From contig JAUYDS010000170.1 of NCBI GenBank assembly GCA_030691735.1, forward strand, positions 1-43,683: a DNA stretch of 43,683 nucleotides. Reading direction: 5' to 3'. A program made the translations under genes and the position numbers. The notes under the pieces are model-generated. The model did no database searches and was not told the origin of the DNA. It saw nothing but the letters and a program-made list of their open reading frames with translations. Source of the DNA: Candidatus Aminicenantota bacterium (GTDB lineage: Bacteria > Acidobacteriota > Aminicenantia > Aminicenantales > UBA4085). The stretch's first letter is position 1. Every line of letters starts with the position of its first letter. Of this stretch, positions 31,561 through 40,515 are shown one piece after another.

Positions 31561-31787
31561 GGACGAATTTTCGCTTAAGTTCTCGGGCCGCGCCGGCCTT
31601 TTCATTTGCCCTGGTCGCCGGCCTCCTCGGCCGACTGAATCCCTTCCGGCCGAAGATCGAGGCGGCTTGCACCGATTGCCTGGCCTGCCGGCAGTTCTGC
31701 CGTTACGACGCCCTGACCCCCGAGGACATCGCCCGCCGTCGTCCGGGGATCTCCTGTCCCAAGCCCCCTCCGCCCACGCAAAGTTGA
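31554..31787 (+). pseudogene. Fragment of a NapH/polyferredoxin-type 4Fe-4S protein
   Basis: 77 codons from ATG 31554. The middle holds one cluster motif, CTDCLACRQFC, followed by RYDALTPEDIARRRPGISC, which resembles the C-terminal 4Fe-4S region of NapH/YccM-like membrane polyferredoxins, where the last Cys begins a second motif. Here the sequence stops after that Cys. The N-terminal 35 residues give only one weak hydrophobic stretch. The reading frame starts inside the divergent Rrf2 promoter and has no Shine-Dalgarno. I read it as a remnant, but a short leaderless ferredoxin is possible. A CGCAAAG/CTTTGCG hairpin (31776-31793) covers its end. Confidence 0.4.
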
Positions 31788-31909
31788 CTTTGCGCCGCGA
31801 CCGGCGATATAGTCATGCCGTGACGGGCGGTTTTGTTTTGGACTGGCGTGGGGAAAGCGGCGTTGCGCGAAAAAGCGGAATCTTATTCCCGCCATAGGGA
31901 GGAAGGGAC

Positions 31910-32485
31910 ATGTCGAAACAAATCTCCGCTCTTCGGATGAGGGGAAAAGCCCTCGAAGAGATGTTCTTTCGCCAGGCGGACCATGTCCTCATTGAAAAGA
32001 AGCGTCAACTCGAAAAAACGGAGCGCTCTCTCGCAACGCTGGCGAAGGTTTCAGGGATCTCCAATGAGGCCGTGCTTCGCAAACTCATCGAGATGAATGT
32101 CCAGCTCGAGGTCCTGGCGACTCTATCCATCATTCCTCTGATCGAAGTGGCCTGGGCGGATGGCAAGATTGAAGAGGAGGAAAGGGAAGCCGTCCTTAAA
32201 GGGGCGGAGAGCTATGGACTTCTAAAAGACCAGATCGGTTACAACCTGCTCGAGCAGTGGCTGGGCCATCGGCCGCCCAGCGGACTTCTGGAATCTTGGA
32301 TTTACTACATCCGCGGCCTGTGCCCGTTGCTCAGCGCAGCGGAGCGCGAAACGCTGAAAGCGGATCTGATCCAGCGGGCCAGAGCGGTCGCCGAGGCCAC
32401 CGGCGGCCCCATCGGCAAGAAATCGAAAATATCGCTCCGGGAGCATGACGTCCTGGCCAAGCTCGAAAGCGCGTTCGAGGGCTGA
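31910..32485 (+). CDS. TerB-like helical protein
   Basis: 191 residues, ATG after GGGAGGAAGGGAC. Residues 1-60 are a charged helix (EEMFFRQADHVLIEKKRQLEKTE). Residues about 65-165 resemble the TerB/DjlA-type domain: PLIEVAWADGKIEEEEREAVLKGAESYGL has the A-x-A-D-G-x-[IV]-x-x-x-E-x-x loop of that family, which can bind metal. TerB domains occur in tellurite-resistance clusters, DjlA and stress proteins; no ter genes are near, so no specific role is proposed. Confidence 0.7.
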   Translation: MSKQISALRMRGKALEEMFFRQADHVLIEKKRQLEKTERSLATLAKVSGISNEAVLRKLIEMNVQLEVLATLSIIPLIEVAWADGKIEEEEREAVLKGAESYGLLKDQIGYNLLEQWLGHRPPSGLLESWIYYIRGLCPLLSAAERETLKADLIQRARAVAEATGGPIGKKSKISLREHDVLAKLESAFEG

Positions 32486-32497
32486 ATCCAACTTATT

Positions 32498-32893
32498 CTA
32501 TTTTCCCCAGAGCTCGACCTCGGCCCGGCGGGCGGTCCGAAGCAGGCTCCGGTAGCGGAAATCAACCCTGCGGACGCGCCGGGCGCCGCCCGGAAGATCG
32601 ACGATCTGCGTGTCCCGGTTCGCCAGGAATCGTCCGCGGAACTTCGTGTCGAACACCTCCCCGCTCTCGAAGGTGACCTTGATGTCGTAGAGCTCTAGAT
32701 CGTTCATCCGTACGACGATGAGGAGCCGGCTGAGCGTCCTGGCGCCGGGAGGGATCGTGACCGTGTCATGATCGACGCCCAAGCTCACCTGACGTTTTCC
32801 AAGGAAGTCCCAACCGGGGGGAACGATATTCGGCCTGCACGAGAGGAGCGACAGAAGGATGACGCTGAAAGCGATCGTCTTGAAGCTTTTCAT
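32498..32893 (-). CDS. Small lipoprotein with DUF2541-like fold
   Basis: 131 residues. Lipobox LLSC near residue 18. The mature part (WDFLGKRQVSLGVDHDTVTI, LSRLLIVVRMNDLELYDIKVTFESG, RDTQIVDLPGGARRVRRVDFRYRS) follows the order of YaaI/DUF2541 proteins: a short repeated beta domain ending in a conserved RxxDLPGGxRxVxRVxxxY stretch. No function is known for the family. It is convergent with the TerB-like gene, 13 bases apart. Confidence 0.7.
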   Translation of the reverse strand: MKSFKTIAFSVILLSLLSCRPNIVPPGWDFLGKRQVSLGVDHDTVTIPPGARTLSRLLIVVRMNDLELYDIKVTFESGEVFDTKFRGRFLANRDTQIVDLPGGARRVRRVDFRYRSLLRTARRAEVELWGK

Positions 32894-32967
32894 GAGCCCT
32901 CCTCACGGCCGTGATGTGAGGGAAGAATATTCCGACATATTTTTTTTGTCAAGTCGATCGTAAGGCG

Positions 32968-33023
32968 AGGAATTCGCAGACACATACCGAATTATTGAAT
33001 TCGGTATGTGTCTGCGAATTCCT
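32968..33023. repeat. REP-like hairpin, copy 4
   Basis: Perfect inverted repeat with 26-base arms (32968-32993 and 32998-33023) and loop ATTG; the arm contains the same GCAGACACATACCGAATT core as copy 2. It lies in the 333-bp gap 32894-33226 between divergent genes, with a -10-like TATAAT (33063-33068) behind it. Nothing else is seen in this gap. Confidence 0.9.
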
Positions 33024-33062
33024 GGGAGAGGGGTCCTTGTGGAATATTTATCCCTTTTTTAA

Positions 33063-33068
33063 TATAAT
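33063..33068 (+). promoter_or_regulatory. Candidate -10 element for the BNR-repeat protein gene
   Basis: TATAAT at 33063-33068 in a TTTTTTAATATAATCG context. The best -35, TGGAAT (33040-33045), has a 17-bp spacer but is a poor match. The leader would be about 150 bases. Confidence 0.4.
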
Positions 33069-33226
33069 CGCCCCATTATCGATGAGGGACGGCGCACAGG
33101 AAGATTTTCCCCGGCGGAAACGTCAAAATCATGACATCATGGTCTTTCCAGCGCCCTGTCCCGCGTTCCCCGCGCCGGAGCGGCGGCGGAACGATCCCTA
33201 TCCCAAAATCCACAAGGAGGCTTGAA

Positions 33227-36200
33227 GTGCGTAAATTTCTTCGCATTTCTCTGTTGGCCGTATTCGCCCTCGTTCTCGCGGGCCCCTTCTTTCCGCAGGC
33301 CCCGAACCCGGAGGCGAACCTGGTCAAGGACCTGAAATGGCGCAACATCGGCCCGGCCAACATGACCGGCCGGATCTCGGCGTTTGACGCCCTGGACAAG
33401 GATTTCACCCAGGTGCTCGTCGGCGGCGCGTCCGGCGGCGTCTGGAAATCGGCGAACGCCGGCACGACCTGGGAGCCGATCTTCGAGAAGTACGGGACCT
33501 CCTCCATCGGCGACGTGGCCTTTTTCCAAAAGAACCCGAACATCATCTGGGTCGGCACGGGCGAGGAATGCGTCCGCAACAGCGTCGAATGGGGCGACGG
33601 CGTGTACAAATCCGTCGACGGAGGCAAGACATTCAAGCGGATGGGCCTCGAAACGACGCAGACGATCGGCACGGTCCTGCCCCACCCGACCGATCCCGAC
33701 GTCTGCTATGTCGCGGCGGCCGGACATCCTTGGGGCCTCACGGGCGACCGCGGCCTGTTCAAAACGACCGACGGCGGCAAGACCTGGCAAAAGCTCGCCG
33801 GCGGCCTTCCGAACGACGGCAAGACCGGGGCCATGGACCTGGTCATGGATCCGCGGAATGCCAATGTGCTTTATGTGACGTTCTGGCAGAGGCTGCGCCA
33901 GCCCTGGCGGTTCGATTCCGGCGGACCGAACGGCGGCATCTATAAAACGACCGACGGCGGCAAGTCCTGGACGAAGCTGACGAAGGGCCTCCCCACGGGC
34001 GACCTCGGCCGCGTCGGGATCGCTATCTCCCGCAGCAATCCCAAGGTCCTGGACGCGTGCGTCGAACACGGCTTCCAGCCGCGGGCGACGATCATCGAGG
34101 GCGGTGTCTCCAAGGACAATCCCGACTATAAGGATATGACCAAGCTCGGCACCGGTATTTACCGGTCCGAGGACGGCGGCGCGTCGTGGAAGTTCATGAA
34201 CCGGACGAACAGCCGTCCCTTTTATTACAGCCATGTCTTCATCAATCCGTTCGACGACAAGCTGGTCTATTTCCTGACGGCGGACCTCTCCTATTCCGAA
34301 GACGGCGGCAAAACGTTCAAGCAGATCGGCGGACTGCATCCCGACTTCCACGCGATGTGGATCGACCCGATCAACAGGAACCGGTTCTACGTCGGGCAGG
34401 ACGGCGGCGCGTCCCTGACCCACGACCACGGCAAGAGCTGGATCTTCTTCGACAACCTCTGCTTCTCCCAGTTCTACGCCGTCAGCGCCGACATGCGCGA
34501 TCCCTATTACGTCTACGGCGGCCTCCAGGACAACGGCACGTGGGGCGGCCCGTCGATGAGCCGCGAGGGCACGATCCTGACCGATTTCTGGTACAACGTC
34601 GGCGGCGGCGACGGGTTCCATACCCAGAACGACCCCACTGACTGGCGGACGCTTTACGGGGAAAGCCAGGGCGGGTCGATCCAGAGGACGAACGTCGAAA
34701 CGCGGGAAAGCCGGTCCGTTCGGCCCACCCAGAACAATATCATCAACTATAAGGCGTTCTTTCCGACGGCGCCCGCCCCCGCGGCACAGGCCGCCGGGCA
34801 ACCCCCGGCCCAAGGTGCCGTTCAGCCGCCGGCCCAACAAGGTCAGCGCGGCCAGGGAGGCGGACAGGCGCAGGCCGGCCAGGCCGCGTCCCCGTTCCGC
34901 TTCAACTGGAGCTCTCCGATCCTCATCTCCCCGCACAACCCGCGGACGCTCTATTTCGGCGGCAACCACCTCTTCAAGTCCATGGACCGCGGCGATCATT
35001 GGATGATCATCAGCCCGGACTTGACGACCAACGACGCGAACAAGAACAAGCCCAGCGGAGGCATCACCACCGAAAATACCGGCGCCGAGAGGCACTGCGC
35101 GATCATCTCCATCGCCGAATCGTCGCTGACCCCGGGCCTCGTCTGGGCCGGCACGGACGACGGCAACGTCCAGATCACCCGCAACGGCGGCGTCGACTGG
35201 ACGAACGTCCGGCCCAACGTCCCCGGCGTGCCTCCCAATACCTGGGTCAGCCGGGTCGAAGCCTCGCATTTTGACGAAGGCACGTGCTATCTCACCTTCG
35301 ACGGCCACCGGAGCGACGATTTCAAGCCTTATGTTTTCAAGACCGCGGACTACGGAGCGACCTGGACAAACATCACCAACAACCTGCCCGACGGCGGCCC
35401 GGTCTACGTCATTCGGGAGGACCTGAAGAACAAGAACCTCCTCTTCGTCGGGACGCAGTTCGTGGTGTTCTTTTCCACGAACGGCGGCAAGAGCTGGACG
35501 AGCCTCCTGCTCAACGCGCCGACCATGGCCTTCCACGACCTGCTCATCCATCCCCGCGACAACGACCTGATCGCGGCGACGCACAGCCGCGGCATCTGGA
35601 TCCTCGACGACATTTCCGCCCTCCAGCAGGCCTCGGAGACCATTCTCGCAGGCGACGCGGCGCTGTTCGAGGCCAACCGCCCAGCGACGCGCTGGCTGCG
35701 CATCGCGCGCGGCGGATACGGCCGGGGCAGCCTTTTCTTCCGGGGCGAGAATCCTCCGACGGGCGCGCTCATCCACTACTTTCTCAAGAGCAAACCGGCC
35801 GGCCCGGCGACGATCGAGATCTCGGACATCACCGGAGTGAACAAGACGGTCTTCTCGATCGAGAACAATGAGTCCGGCATTCACCGGTTGGTCTGGGACC
35901 TCCGTTGGGATCCTCCGGCGGCGACCGTCCAGAACTCCATCACCAACGCCAAGCGGCAGCTCGAGACGGCCGGCCAGCGGGCCGAGCTGACGGCCGAGCA
36001 GAAGGCCATCCTGCAGAACGCCGTCAAGCAGATGGACGCGGCCGGCACGAATTACCGCAAGGTCACGGAGATCCAGCGGAGCGCCATGGAGGCGCTCGGC
36101 CTGGGCGGCGGCATGGGCTTTGGCGGAGGCGGCGGATTCGGCGGCCGCGGGGGCATGGGCGGCATGACCGCGGAGCCGGGAGTGTATCTCGTCAAGATGA

Positions 36201-36268
36201 CGGTCGGCGACAAGACGTTGACCGGAAAGATCACGGTCCGCCAGGACCCGATGCTGGAGGCCAATTAG
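33227..36268 (+). CDS. Large secreted BNR/VPS10-like beta-propeller protein
   Basis: 1013 residues from GTG 33227, chosen because AAGGAGG ends six bases upstream and a signal peptide then covers residues 1-23. The mature part has many BNR/sortilin-type repeats, S/T-x-D-G-G-x-T/S-W (SVDGGKTFKRMG, TTDGGKTWQKL, TTDGGKSWTKL, SEDGGKTFKQIG, STNGGKSWTSL), forming one or two beta-propellers. A Gln/Ala/Pro/Gly linker (about residues 505-560) divides them. The tail is Gly-rich (GGGMGFGGGGGFGG) and ends in a short beta region with VYLVKMTVGDKTLTGKI. Such proteins are annotated as glycosyl hydrolases or sortilin-like but no enzyme activity is established; they are abundant in Acidobacteriota and Gemmatimonadota. 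Confidence 0.87.
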   Translation: MRKFLRISLLAVFALVLAGPFFPQAPNPEANLVKDLKWRNIGPANMTGRISAFDALDKDFTQVLVGGASGGVWKSANAGTTWEPIFEKYGTSSIGDVAFFQKNPNIIWVGTGEECVRNSVEWGDGVYKSVDGGKTFKRMGLETTQTIGTVLPHPTDPDVCYVAAAGHPWGLTGDRGLFKTTDGGKTWQKLAGGLPNDGKTGAMDLVMDPRNANVLYVTFWQRLRQPWRFDSGGPNGGIYKTTDGGKSWTKLTKGLPTGDLGRVGIAISRSNPKVLDACVEHGFQPRATIIEGGVSKDNPDYKDMTKLGTGIYRSEDGGASWKFMNRTNSRPFYYSHVFINPFDDKLVYFLTADLSYSEDGGKTFKQIGGLHPDFHAMWIDPINRNRFYVGQDGGASLTHDHGKSWIFFDNLCFSQFYAVSADMRDPYYVYGGLQDNGTWGGPSMSREGTILTDFWYNVGGGDGFHTQNDPTDWRTLYGESQGGSIQRTNVETRESRSVRPTQNNIINYKAFFPTAPAPAAQAAGQPPAQGAVQPPAQQGQRGQGGGQAQAGQAASPFRFNWSSPILISPHNPRTLYFGGNHLFKSMDRGDHWMIISPDLTTNDANKNKPSGGITTENTGAERHCAIISIAESSLTPGLVWAGTDDGNVQITRNGGVDWTNVRPNVPGVPPNTWVSRVEASHFDEGTCYLTFDGHRSDDFKPYVFKTADYGATWTNITNNLPDGGPVYVIREDLKNKNLLFVGTQFVVFFSTNGGKSWTSLLLNAPTMAFHDLLIHPRDNDLIAATHSRGIWILDDISALQQASETILAGDAALFEANRPATRWLRIARGGYGRGSLFFRGENPPTGALIHYFLKSKPAGPATIEISDITGVNKTVFSIENNESGIHRLVWDLRWDPPAATVQNSITNAKRQLETAGQRAELTAEQKAILQNAVKQMDAAGTNYRKVTEIQRSAMEALGLGGGMGFGGGGGFGGRGGMGGMTAEPGVYLVKMTVGDKTLTGKITVRQDPMLEAN

Positions 36269-36277
36269 GATTTCTGT

Positions 36278-36326
36278 ATTCCCCTCTCGCCCCTCTTTCT
36301 AGAGAGGGGGAGAGGGGAATTTTTTT
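36278..36326 (+). terminator. Intrinsic terminator after the BNR-repeat protein gene
   Basis: ATTCCCCTCTCGCCCCTCT pairs with AGAGGGGGAGAGGGGAAT (36278-36320), followed by a run of T to 36326. Strong stem and T tract, 10 bases after the stop codon. Confidence 0.85.
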
Positions 36327-36377
36327 ATACGGGCCCGAACTTCATATGCTTCTTTCCTTGAAGAGCCTGTTTTGGAT

Positions 36378-36599
36378 TTAGGCGTGCCGAATCTTTACGT
36401 AGATATAACAACCGATGCCGATCAGGATTCTGGATATATAACAGATAAGGCCGATCGTTGAGGTTGAAAATAATTCCGGTATGATAAAAGTCGCTGAGGC
36501 GAGAACGAGGATTATCAGACGGCCTCTGTTCTCGGCTTCGTAAAACGCGTAGGCCATCACCCCCAGGGCGATGATCGTGCCTATGGCTTCGTAAGGCAT
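36378..36599 (-). CDS. Small membrane protein
   Basis: 73 residues with two or three hydrophobic segments (IGTIIALGVMAYAF, RLIILVLASATFIIPELF, IGLICYISRILIGIGCYIYV) and short charged loops. Almost wholly membrane-embedded. No family is recognised. The gene starts 12 bases after the DUF362 gene stop in the same direction and is probably its operon partner. Confidence 0.55.
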   Translation of the reverse strand: MPYEAIGTIIALGVMAYAFYEAENRGRLIILVLASATFIIPELFSTSTIGLICYISRILIGIGCYIYVKIRHA

Positions 36600-36611
36600 T
36601 ATCCGATACGT

Positions 36612-37721
36612 TTATTTCTTCAGGGTGCCCTGGGCCTGATATTCCTTGAAGAGCCGGCCCCATTCGGATTCCACCAGCCACTTCTTGTAGAGCTTGCTCT
36701 CCTTGAGGGGCCAGTGGATGACGTCGTGGTAGAGGAAGGAATAAAAGTTCCCTAAGTAAAGAATGGGGGGGCGGGTGAGGAGCTTCTGCAGGACGCGGGT
36801 CGGACCAAACCAGGTGACCCAGCCGGCGAACTTATGAAATGACACGCCGACCTCGAAGCCCCAGTTCTCCGCCGCGGCGTCCGGGTCGCCGACGATCTCG
36901 ATCTCCTCGGGCCGGCCGATGCCCAGCCCCGCCTCGTGGGCCAGGCGGATGTACTTGATCGACATGGGATCGAAGCCCATCATTTTGGAGGCGACAGCAT
37001 CGATGGCCACCTGGTCGGCGCCGGCCAGCAGAACGTCCTTCTTCACGGGCACCATGACCCGCGGCCCGGGGCCGTTCCCGGCGGTCGTCCCGTCCATGAT
37101 GCAGAACAGGCCGGGATGGATCTCTTTTTGGATGGCCAGCAGATCGACCAGCGTTTCGTGGATGTAGGTGTGGGTCTGGTGGCGCTTATGGCTCAGCAAG
37201 CCGCCAAAAGCGTTCTTCATGGCCCCCGTGGTGGTCGTATAGATATGGCATTTGGTGGTCGGCAGGTGGAGGATATTCTTGCCTACGAAATAGTCGGGGA
37301 TGGGAACGCACTCGCCGTAGATCTTGTCGAGGACGAGCATCTTGGCCTTCGGCTTGTAATCGATCCAGGTCATGTCCTCTTGGCGGAAATTGAAGAGGAC
37401 CTCGAGCTTGTAGGCCTCGAAGATCGGCCGGTACAGGTTCAGGTCCTCGCCCTTGATGGCGTTCGTGACCTCGGTCTTGTTCTGAACGCAGGAGATCTTG
37501 TCATACCCGAATTTTTTCAGGGCCAGGATCGTCCCTTCCAGCTGCCAAGGCGTCGTGTTGGCCGAGGGGAATGGATAATGCCAGCTGATGTTGTCCTTGA
37601 TGATGGTGGTCAGGTTCTTGTCAAGCGCCGCCGGGCCGCCGGCCAGTTCGAAGAGCCGGACGATGTCGTCGAGGACGGTGGCGGGCTTCGTTCGGATGAC
37701 CGCGACCTTGGCTTTGCTCAT
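36612..37721 (-). CDS. DUF362 family protein
   Basis: 369 residues, AAGGAA before the ATG. The family pattern is visible: KNILHLPTTKCHIYTTTTGAMKNAFGGLL (about 145-175), the GLFCIMDGTTAGNGPGPR stretch (about 205-222) and LLAGADQVAIDAVASKMMGFDP (about 230-252). DUF362 proteins are common in anaerobes, often with ferredoxin domains; here the ferredoxin domain is missing, so it is the bare form. The reaction is unknown. Confidence 0.85.
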   Translation of the reverse strand: MSKAKVAVIRTKPATVLDDIVRLFELAGGPAALDKNLTTIIKDNISWHYPFPSANTTPWQLEGTILALKKFGYDKISCVQNKTEVTNAIKGEDLNLYRPIFEAYKLEVLFNFRQEDMTWIDYKPKAKMLVLDKIYGECVPIPDYFVGKNILHLPTTKCHIYTTTTGAMKNAFGGLLSHKRHQTHTYIHETLVDLLAIQKEIHPGLFCIMDGTTAGNGPGPRVMVPVKKDVLLAGADQVAIDAVASKMMGFDPMSIKYIRLAHEAGLGIGRPEEIEIVGDPDAAAENWGFEVGVSFHKFAGWVTWFGPTRVLQKLLTRPPILYLGNFYSFLYHDVIHWPLKESKLYKKWLVESEWGRLFKEYQAQGTLKK

Positions 37722-37745
37722 AGCCGTATTCCTTCATTCTCCATC

Positions 37746-37807
37746 ATCCCCCCTTAGTAAAGGGGACAATAATTTCCCCCCTTTTCTAAAGGGGGGCGTG
37801 GGGGGAT
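37746..37807. repeat. Clover-shaped inverted repeat between hppA and the DUF362 gene
   Basis: Outer arms ATCCCCCC (37746-37753) and GGGGGGAT (37800-37807). Inside, two hairpins: CCCTTAGTAAAGGGG (37751-37765) and CCCCCCTTTTCTAAAGGGGGG (37776-37796). This resembles a dispersed CCCCCCTTT/AAAGGGGGG repeat type seen in many genomes. It lies between two minus-strand genes and could end the hppA transcript. Confidence 0.8.
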
Positions 37808-37846
37808 TATAATCTCTGCGGCTACACAATAACATTCACGACACGC

Positions 37847-40186
37847 TTATGACTTCGCGCCCGTCTCCGTCTTTTCTCCCAACAGCGTCTTTTGGGAAAC
37901 CGGCCGCTTGCTCTTGCGGATGGCCCAGCCCACGCAGACGAGGAGGACCACGACCACGATGACGATACCGATGCTCATCTTGCTGTATTTAACGAGGATC
38001 GGCGCGCCGATCAAGCTGACCAGGTTGGCCACCTTGATCATCGGATTGAGGGCCGGCCCGGCCGTGTCCTTGAGCGGATCGCCGACGGTGTCGCCGACGA
38101 CAGCGGCCTTATGGCGCTCCGAGCCCTTGCCGGTGTTCGCGGCGATATTGCGGGGCTCGTCCTCGATGGATTTCTTGGCGTTGTCCCAGGCCCCGCCGGC
38201 GTTGGCCATGTAAACGGCCAGGAGCTGGCCGCTGAGGATGATCCCGGCCAGGAAGCCGCCCAGGGCTTCGACCTGCAGGATCAAGCCGACGGCAATCGGC
38301 ATCAGGACGCAGATGACGGCCAGGGGGATGAGCTCCTTCTGAGCGGCCGCGGTGGAGATCCCCACGGCGCGGGCGTAATCGGGCTTGACCGTCCCCTCCA
38401 TCATCCCGGGGATGCGGAACTGGCGGCGGACCTCCTCGACGATGAGGCTGGCCGCGCGGCTGACGGCCTTGATCGACAGGGAGCTGAACAGCCAGGGCAG
38501 CGCCCCGCCGAGCAGGAAACCGATGAAGACCTTCGTGTCGGAGATGCGGATCGCTCCGATCTTCGTCAGGCCGAGCTGCTCCTGGACCCGGCCCACGTCG
38601 GTGATGAACGTGGCGAACAGGCTGACCGCGGCGATGACCGCCGAGGCGATGGCGATTCCTTTTGTGATGGCCTTGGTCGTGTTCCCGACGGCGTCCAGGT
38701 CGGCCATGATCTGGCGGGCCTTTTTGGTCTCTTCGTCGTGGAGATCATGCCAGGCCATCTCCCCGATGCCGTTGGCGTTGTCCGAGATGGGGCCGTAGGA
38801 ATCCATGGCCACGTTGTTGCCGGTGTGGCTGAGCATGCCGATGCCGATCATGGCCACGGCATACAGGACGTACGTCGCGCTGGTCTCCCCGCCGTAGAGG
38901 GCGAGGGCTCCGATGAAGCTGATGACGACGGCTACTAGGGCCCAGACGCTCGATTCCATCCCGACCGACATACCGGAGAGGATGGTCGTCGCCGGTCCGG
39001 TCCGGGTCGAATCGACGATCTCTTTGACCGGCGTTTTTTTGGTCGAAGTGAAATACGAGGTCAGCGGGTTGAAGGCGACCGCCAGGCCTACGCCGATGGA
39101 GGTCAGCATGGCCATGCGCCAGTCGTGGGCGTAGAAGATGGCCACTAAGAATGAGAACGCGATCGTGTTGACGCTCGAAACTTCGTACGACCGGAACATG
39201 GCCTCCTCGGCGTCGTGGGCGCGGAGGAACTTGATCGGGAACTTCGCCCAGATGGGGACGGTGAACGTCCCCAATATCGAGCTGATGACGCCGATGGCCC
39301 GGATGATCAAGGGGAAGATGATCCACTTGAGGCTGTGCGACGGGTCGATGGCCATGAGGGCCAATCCCAGCATCAGCCCCGCGACGATGGTCACTTCGTA
39401 GCTTTCGAAAATATCTGCCGCCATGCCGGCGCAATCGCCGACGTTGTCCCCGACGAGGTCGGCGATGACGGCCGCGTTCCGCGGATCGTCCTCGGGAATG
39501 TCCTTCTCGACCTTCCCGACCAGGTCCGCTCCGACGTCGGCGGCCTTGGTGTAGATGCCGCCGCCCACCCGCATGAAGAGGGCCAAAAGCGTGCCGCCGA
39601 ATCCGAAGCCGAGCAGGGCGTCGGGGGCGGCCTTGCCGAAGATGATGAAGATGACCGTGCCGCCGAAGAGACCCAATCCGTCCGTCAGCATGCCGGTGAC
39701 CGTGCCGGCGTAGTAGGCGATGGACAGGGCTTCGTTGAAGCTCCGGCGGGCCGCGGACGCCGAGCGGACGTTGGCCTGGATGGCCATGCGCATCCCGAGC
39801 TGGCCGACGAGGAGGGAGAAGGAGGCGCCCATGATGAAGGCGATGGTCCGGCCGATGGCGATGACGATCGGCGCGCTGGCCCCGAACTCCGCGACGGCCT
39901 CCCGGCTGGCGGGGACGATGTAAACGCTTAGGAACAGCACGACGGTCAGGGCCCCGATCACGGGGAGAATCGTCTTGAGCTGCTGGTTCAGGTAGCTGTC
40001 GGCGCCGATGCGGATGGCATTCCAGACTTCCTGCATCTTGGCCGTGCCCTTGTCTTTTTTCATGACGGTCTTGCGCAACAGCCAGGCGTATAAGAGGCTG
40101 ATGAAGGCGGTCAGCAGAACGCCGAGGATGGCGATCTGCTCGAAACCGTTGAGGCCGTGACGGCTGGCGAGTCCGAAGATGTTCAT
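37847..40186 (-). CDS. hppA: Membrane H+-translocating pyrophosphatase, K+-independent type
   Basis: 779 residues from ATG 40186 (GGAGG before it). About 16 membrane segments. The pyrophosphate site is clear: DVGADLVGKVEKDIPEDDPRN and DLVGDNVGDCAGMAADIFESY. The sequence VGNTTKAITKG has Lys where K+-dependent pumps have Ala (GNTTAA); by published analysis this Lys marks the K+-independent, H+-pumping class. The C-terminal GGAWDNAKKSIE and GDTVGDPLKDTAGP complete the set. It uses pyrophosphate from biosynthesis to build proton-motive force, common in energy-limited anaerobes. Promoter lies at 40288-40316. Confidence 0.95.
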   Translation of the reverse strand: MNIFGLASRHGLNGFEQIAILGVLLTAFISLLYAWLLRKTVMKKDKGTAKMQEVWNAIRIGADSYLNQQLKTILPVIGALTVVLFLSVYIVPASREAVAEFGASAPIVIAIGRTIAFIMGASFSLLVGQLGMRMAIQANVRSASAARRSFNEALSIAYYAGTVTGMLTDGLGLFGGTVIFIIFGKAAPDALLGFGFGGTLLALFMRVGGGIYTKAADVGADLVGKVEKDIPEDDPRNAAVIADLVGDNVGDCAGMAADIFESYEVTIVAGLMLGLALMAIDPSHSLKWIIFPLIIRAIGVISSILGTFTVPIWAKFPIKFLRAHDAEEAMFRSYEVSSVNTIAFSFLVAIFYAHDWRMAMLTSIGVGLAVAFNPLTSYFTSTKKTPVKEIVDSTRTGPATTILSGMSVGMESSVWALVAVVISFIGALALYGGETSATYVLYAVAMIGIGMLSHTGNNVAMDSYGPISDNANGIGEMAWHDLHDEETKKARQIMADLDAVGNTTKAITKGIAIASAVIAAVSLFATFITDVGRVQEQLGLTKIGAIRISDTKVFIGFLLGGALPWLFSSLSIKAVSRAASLIVEEVRRQFRIPGMMEGTVKPDYARAVGISTAAAQKELIPLAVICVLMPIAVGLILQVEALGGFLAGIILSGQLLAVYMANAGGAWDNAKKSIEDEPRNIAANTGKGSERHKAAVVGDTVGDPLKDTAGPALNPMIKVANLVSLIGAPILVKYSKMSIGIVIVVVVLLVCVGWAIRKSKRPVSQKTLLGEKTETGAKS

Positions 40187-40287
40187 GGGACCTCCGTGAA
40201 GGATTGATGGGGATAGAATAAGGACGTCTGCCTCATAGGGCCGATTCGCGGACAACTCGAACTATCATAGAAATCAATAAGTTATCT

Positions 40288-40316
40288 TTTATATAGAAAA
40301 TCCCCCTTCCAGTCAA
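40288..40316 (-). promoter_or_regulatory. Promoter of hppA
   Basis: On the minus strand TTGACT (40316-40311), 17-bp spacer, TATAAA (40293-40288). This leaves a leader of about 95 bases before ATG 40186. It shares the 329-bp gap 40187-40515 with two repeats. Confidence 0.75.
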
Positions 40317-40327
40317 GAAAAATGATG

Positions 40328-40381
40328 AATTCGGGGGACACTAACTTTAATTCAAGAGATATGGTTAGGGTCCCCGGAATT
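40328..40381. repeat. Diverged REP-like hairpin, copy 5
   Basis: AATTCGGGGGACACTAAC (40328-40345) pairs with GTTAGGGTCCCCGGAATT (40364-40381) with two mismatches. It has the GGGGACAC arm of the other copies but TAAC in place of the TACCGAATTC core. Confidence 0.7.
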
Positions 40382-40403
40382 AATGATGGCTATAGAAAAA
40401 GCT

Positions 40404-40474
40404 TGTCATCGCGAGGAGCGAAGCGACGTGGCGATCCGACTCGAAGAGTCGTCCCGAGTCTTTCGAGGGATCTC
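40404..40474. repeat. Dispersed repeat (TGTCATCGCGAGGAGCGAAGCG type)
   Basis: TGTCATCGCGAGGAGCGAAG (40404-40423) and GTGGCGATC follow the pattern of a repeat known from many bacterial genomes (TCATTGCGAGGAGCGAAGCGACGAAGCAATC). A GACTC-GAA-GAGTC hairpin (40438-40450) and CCCGAGTCTTTCGAGGG follow. Lies downstream of hsdR (minus strand) and upstream of hppA. Confidence 0.7.
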
Positions 40475-40515
40475 ATCCACGCTCAATCAAAGCTGAACGA
40501 GATCCTTCACCTTCG

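Noticed and set aside
34740-34900. Gln/Ala/Pro-rich stretch in the BNR protein as a separate gene or insertion
   Set aside because: It stays in frame and resembles ordinary low-complexity linkers of large secreted proteins; no repeat-family sequence is present.
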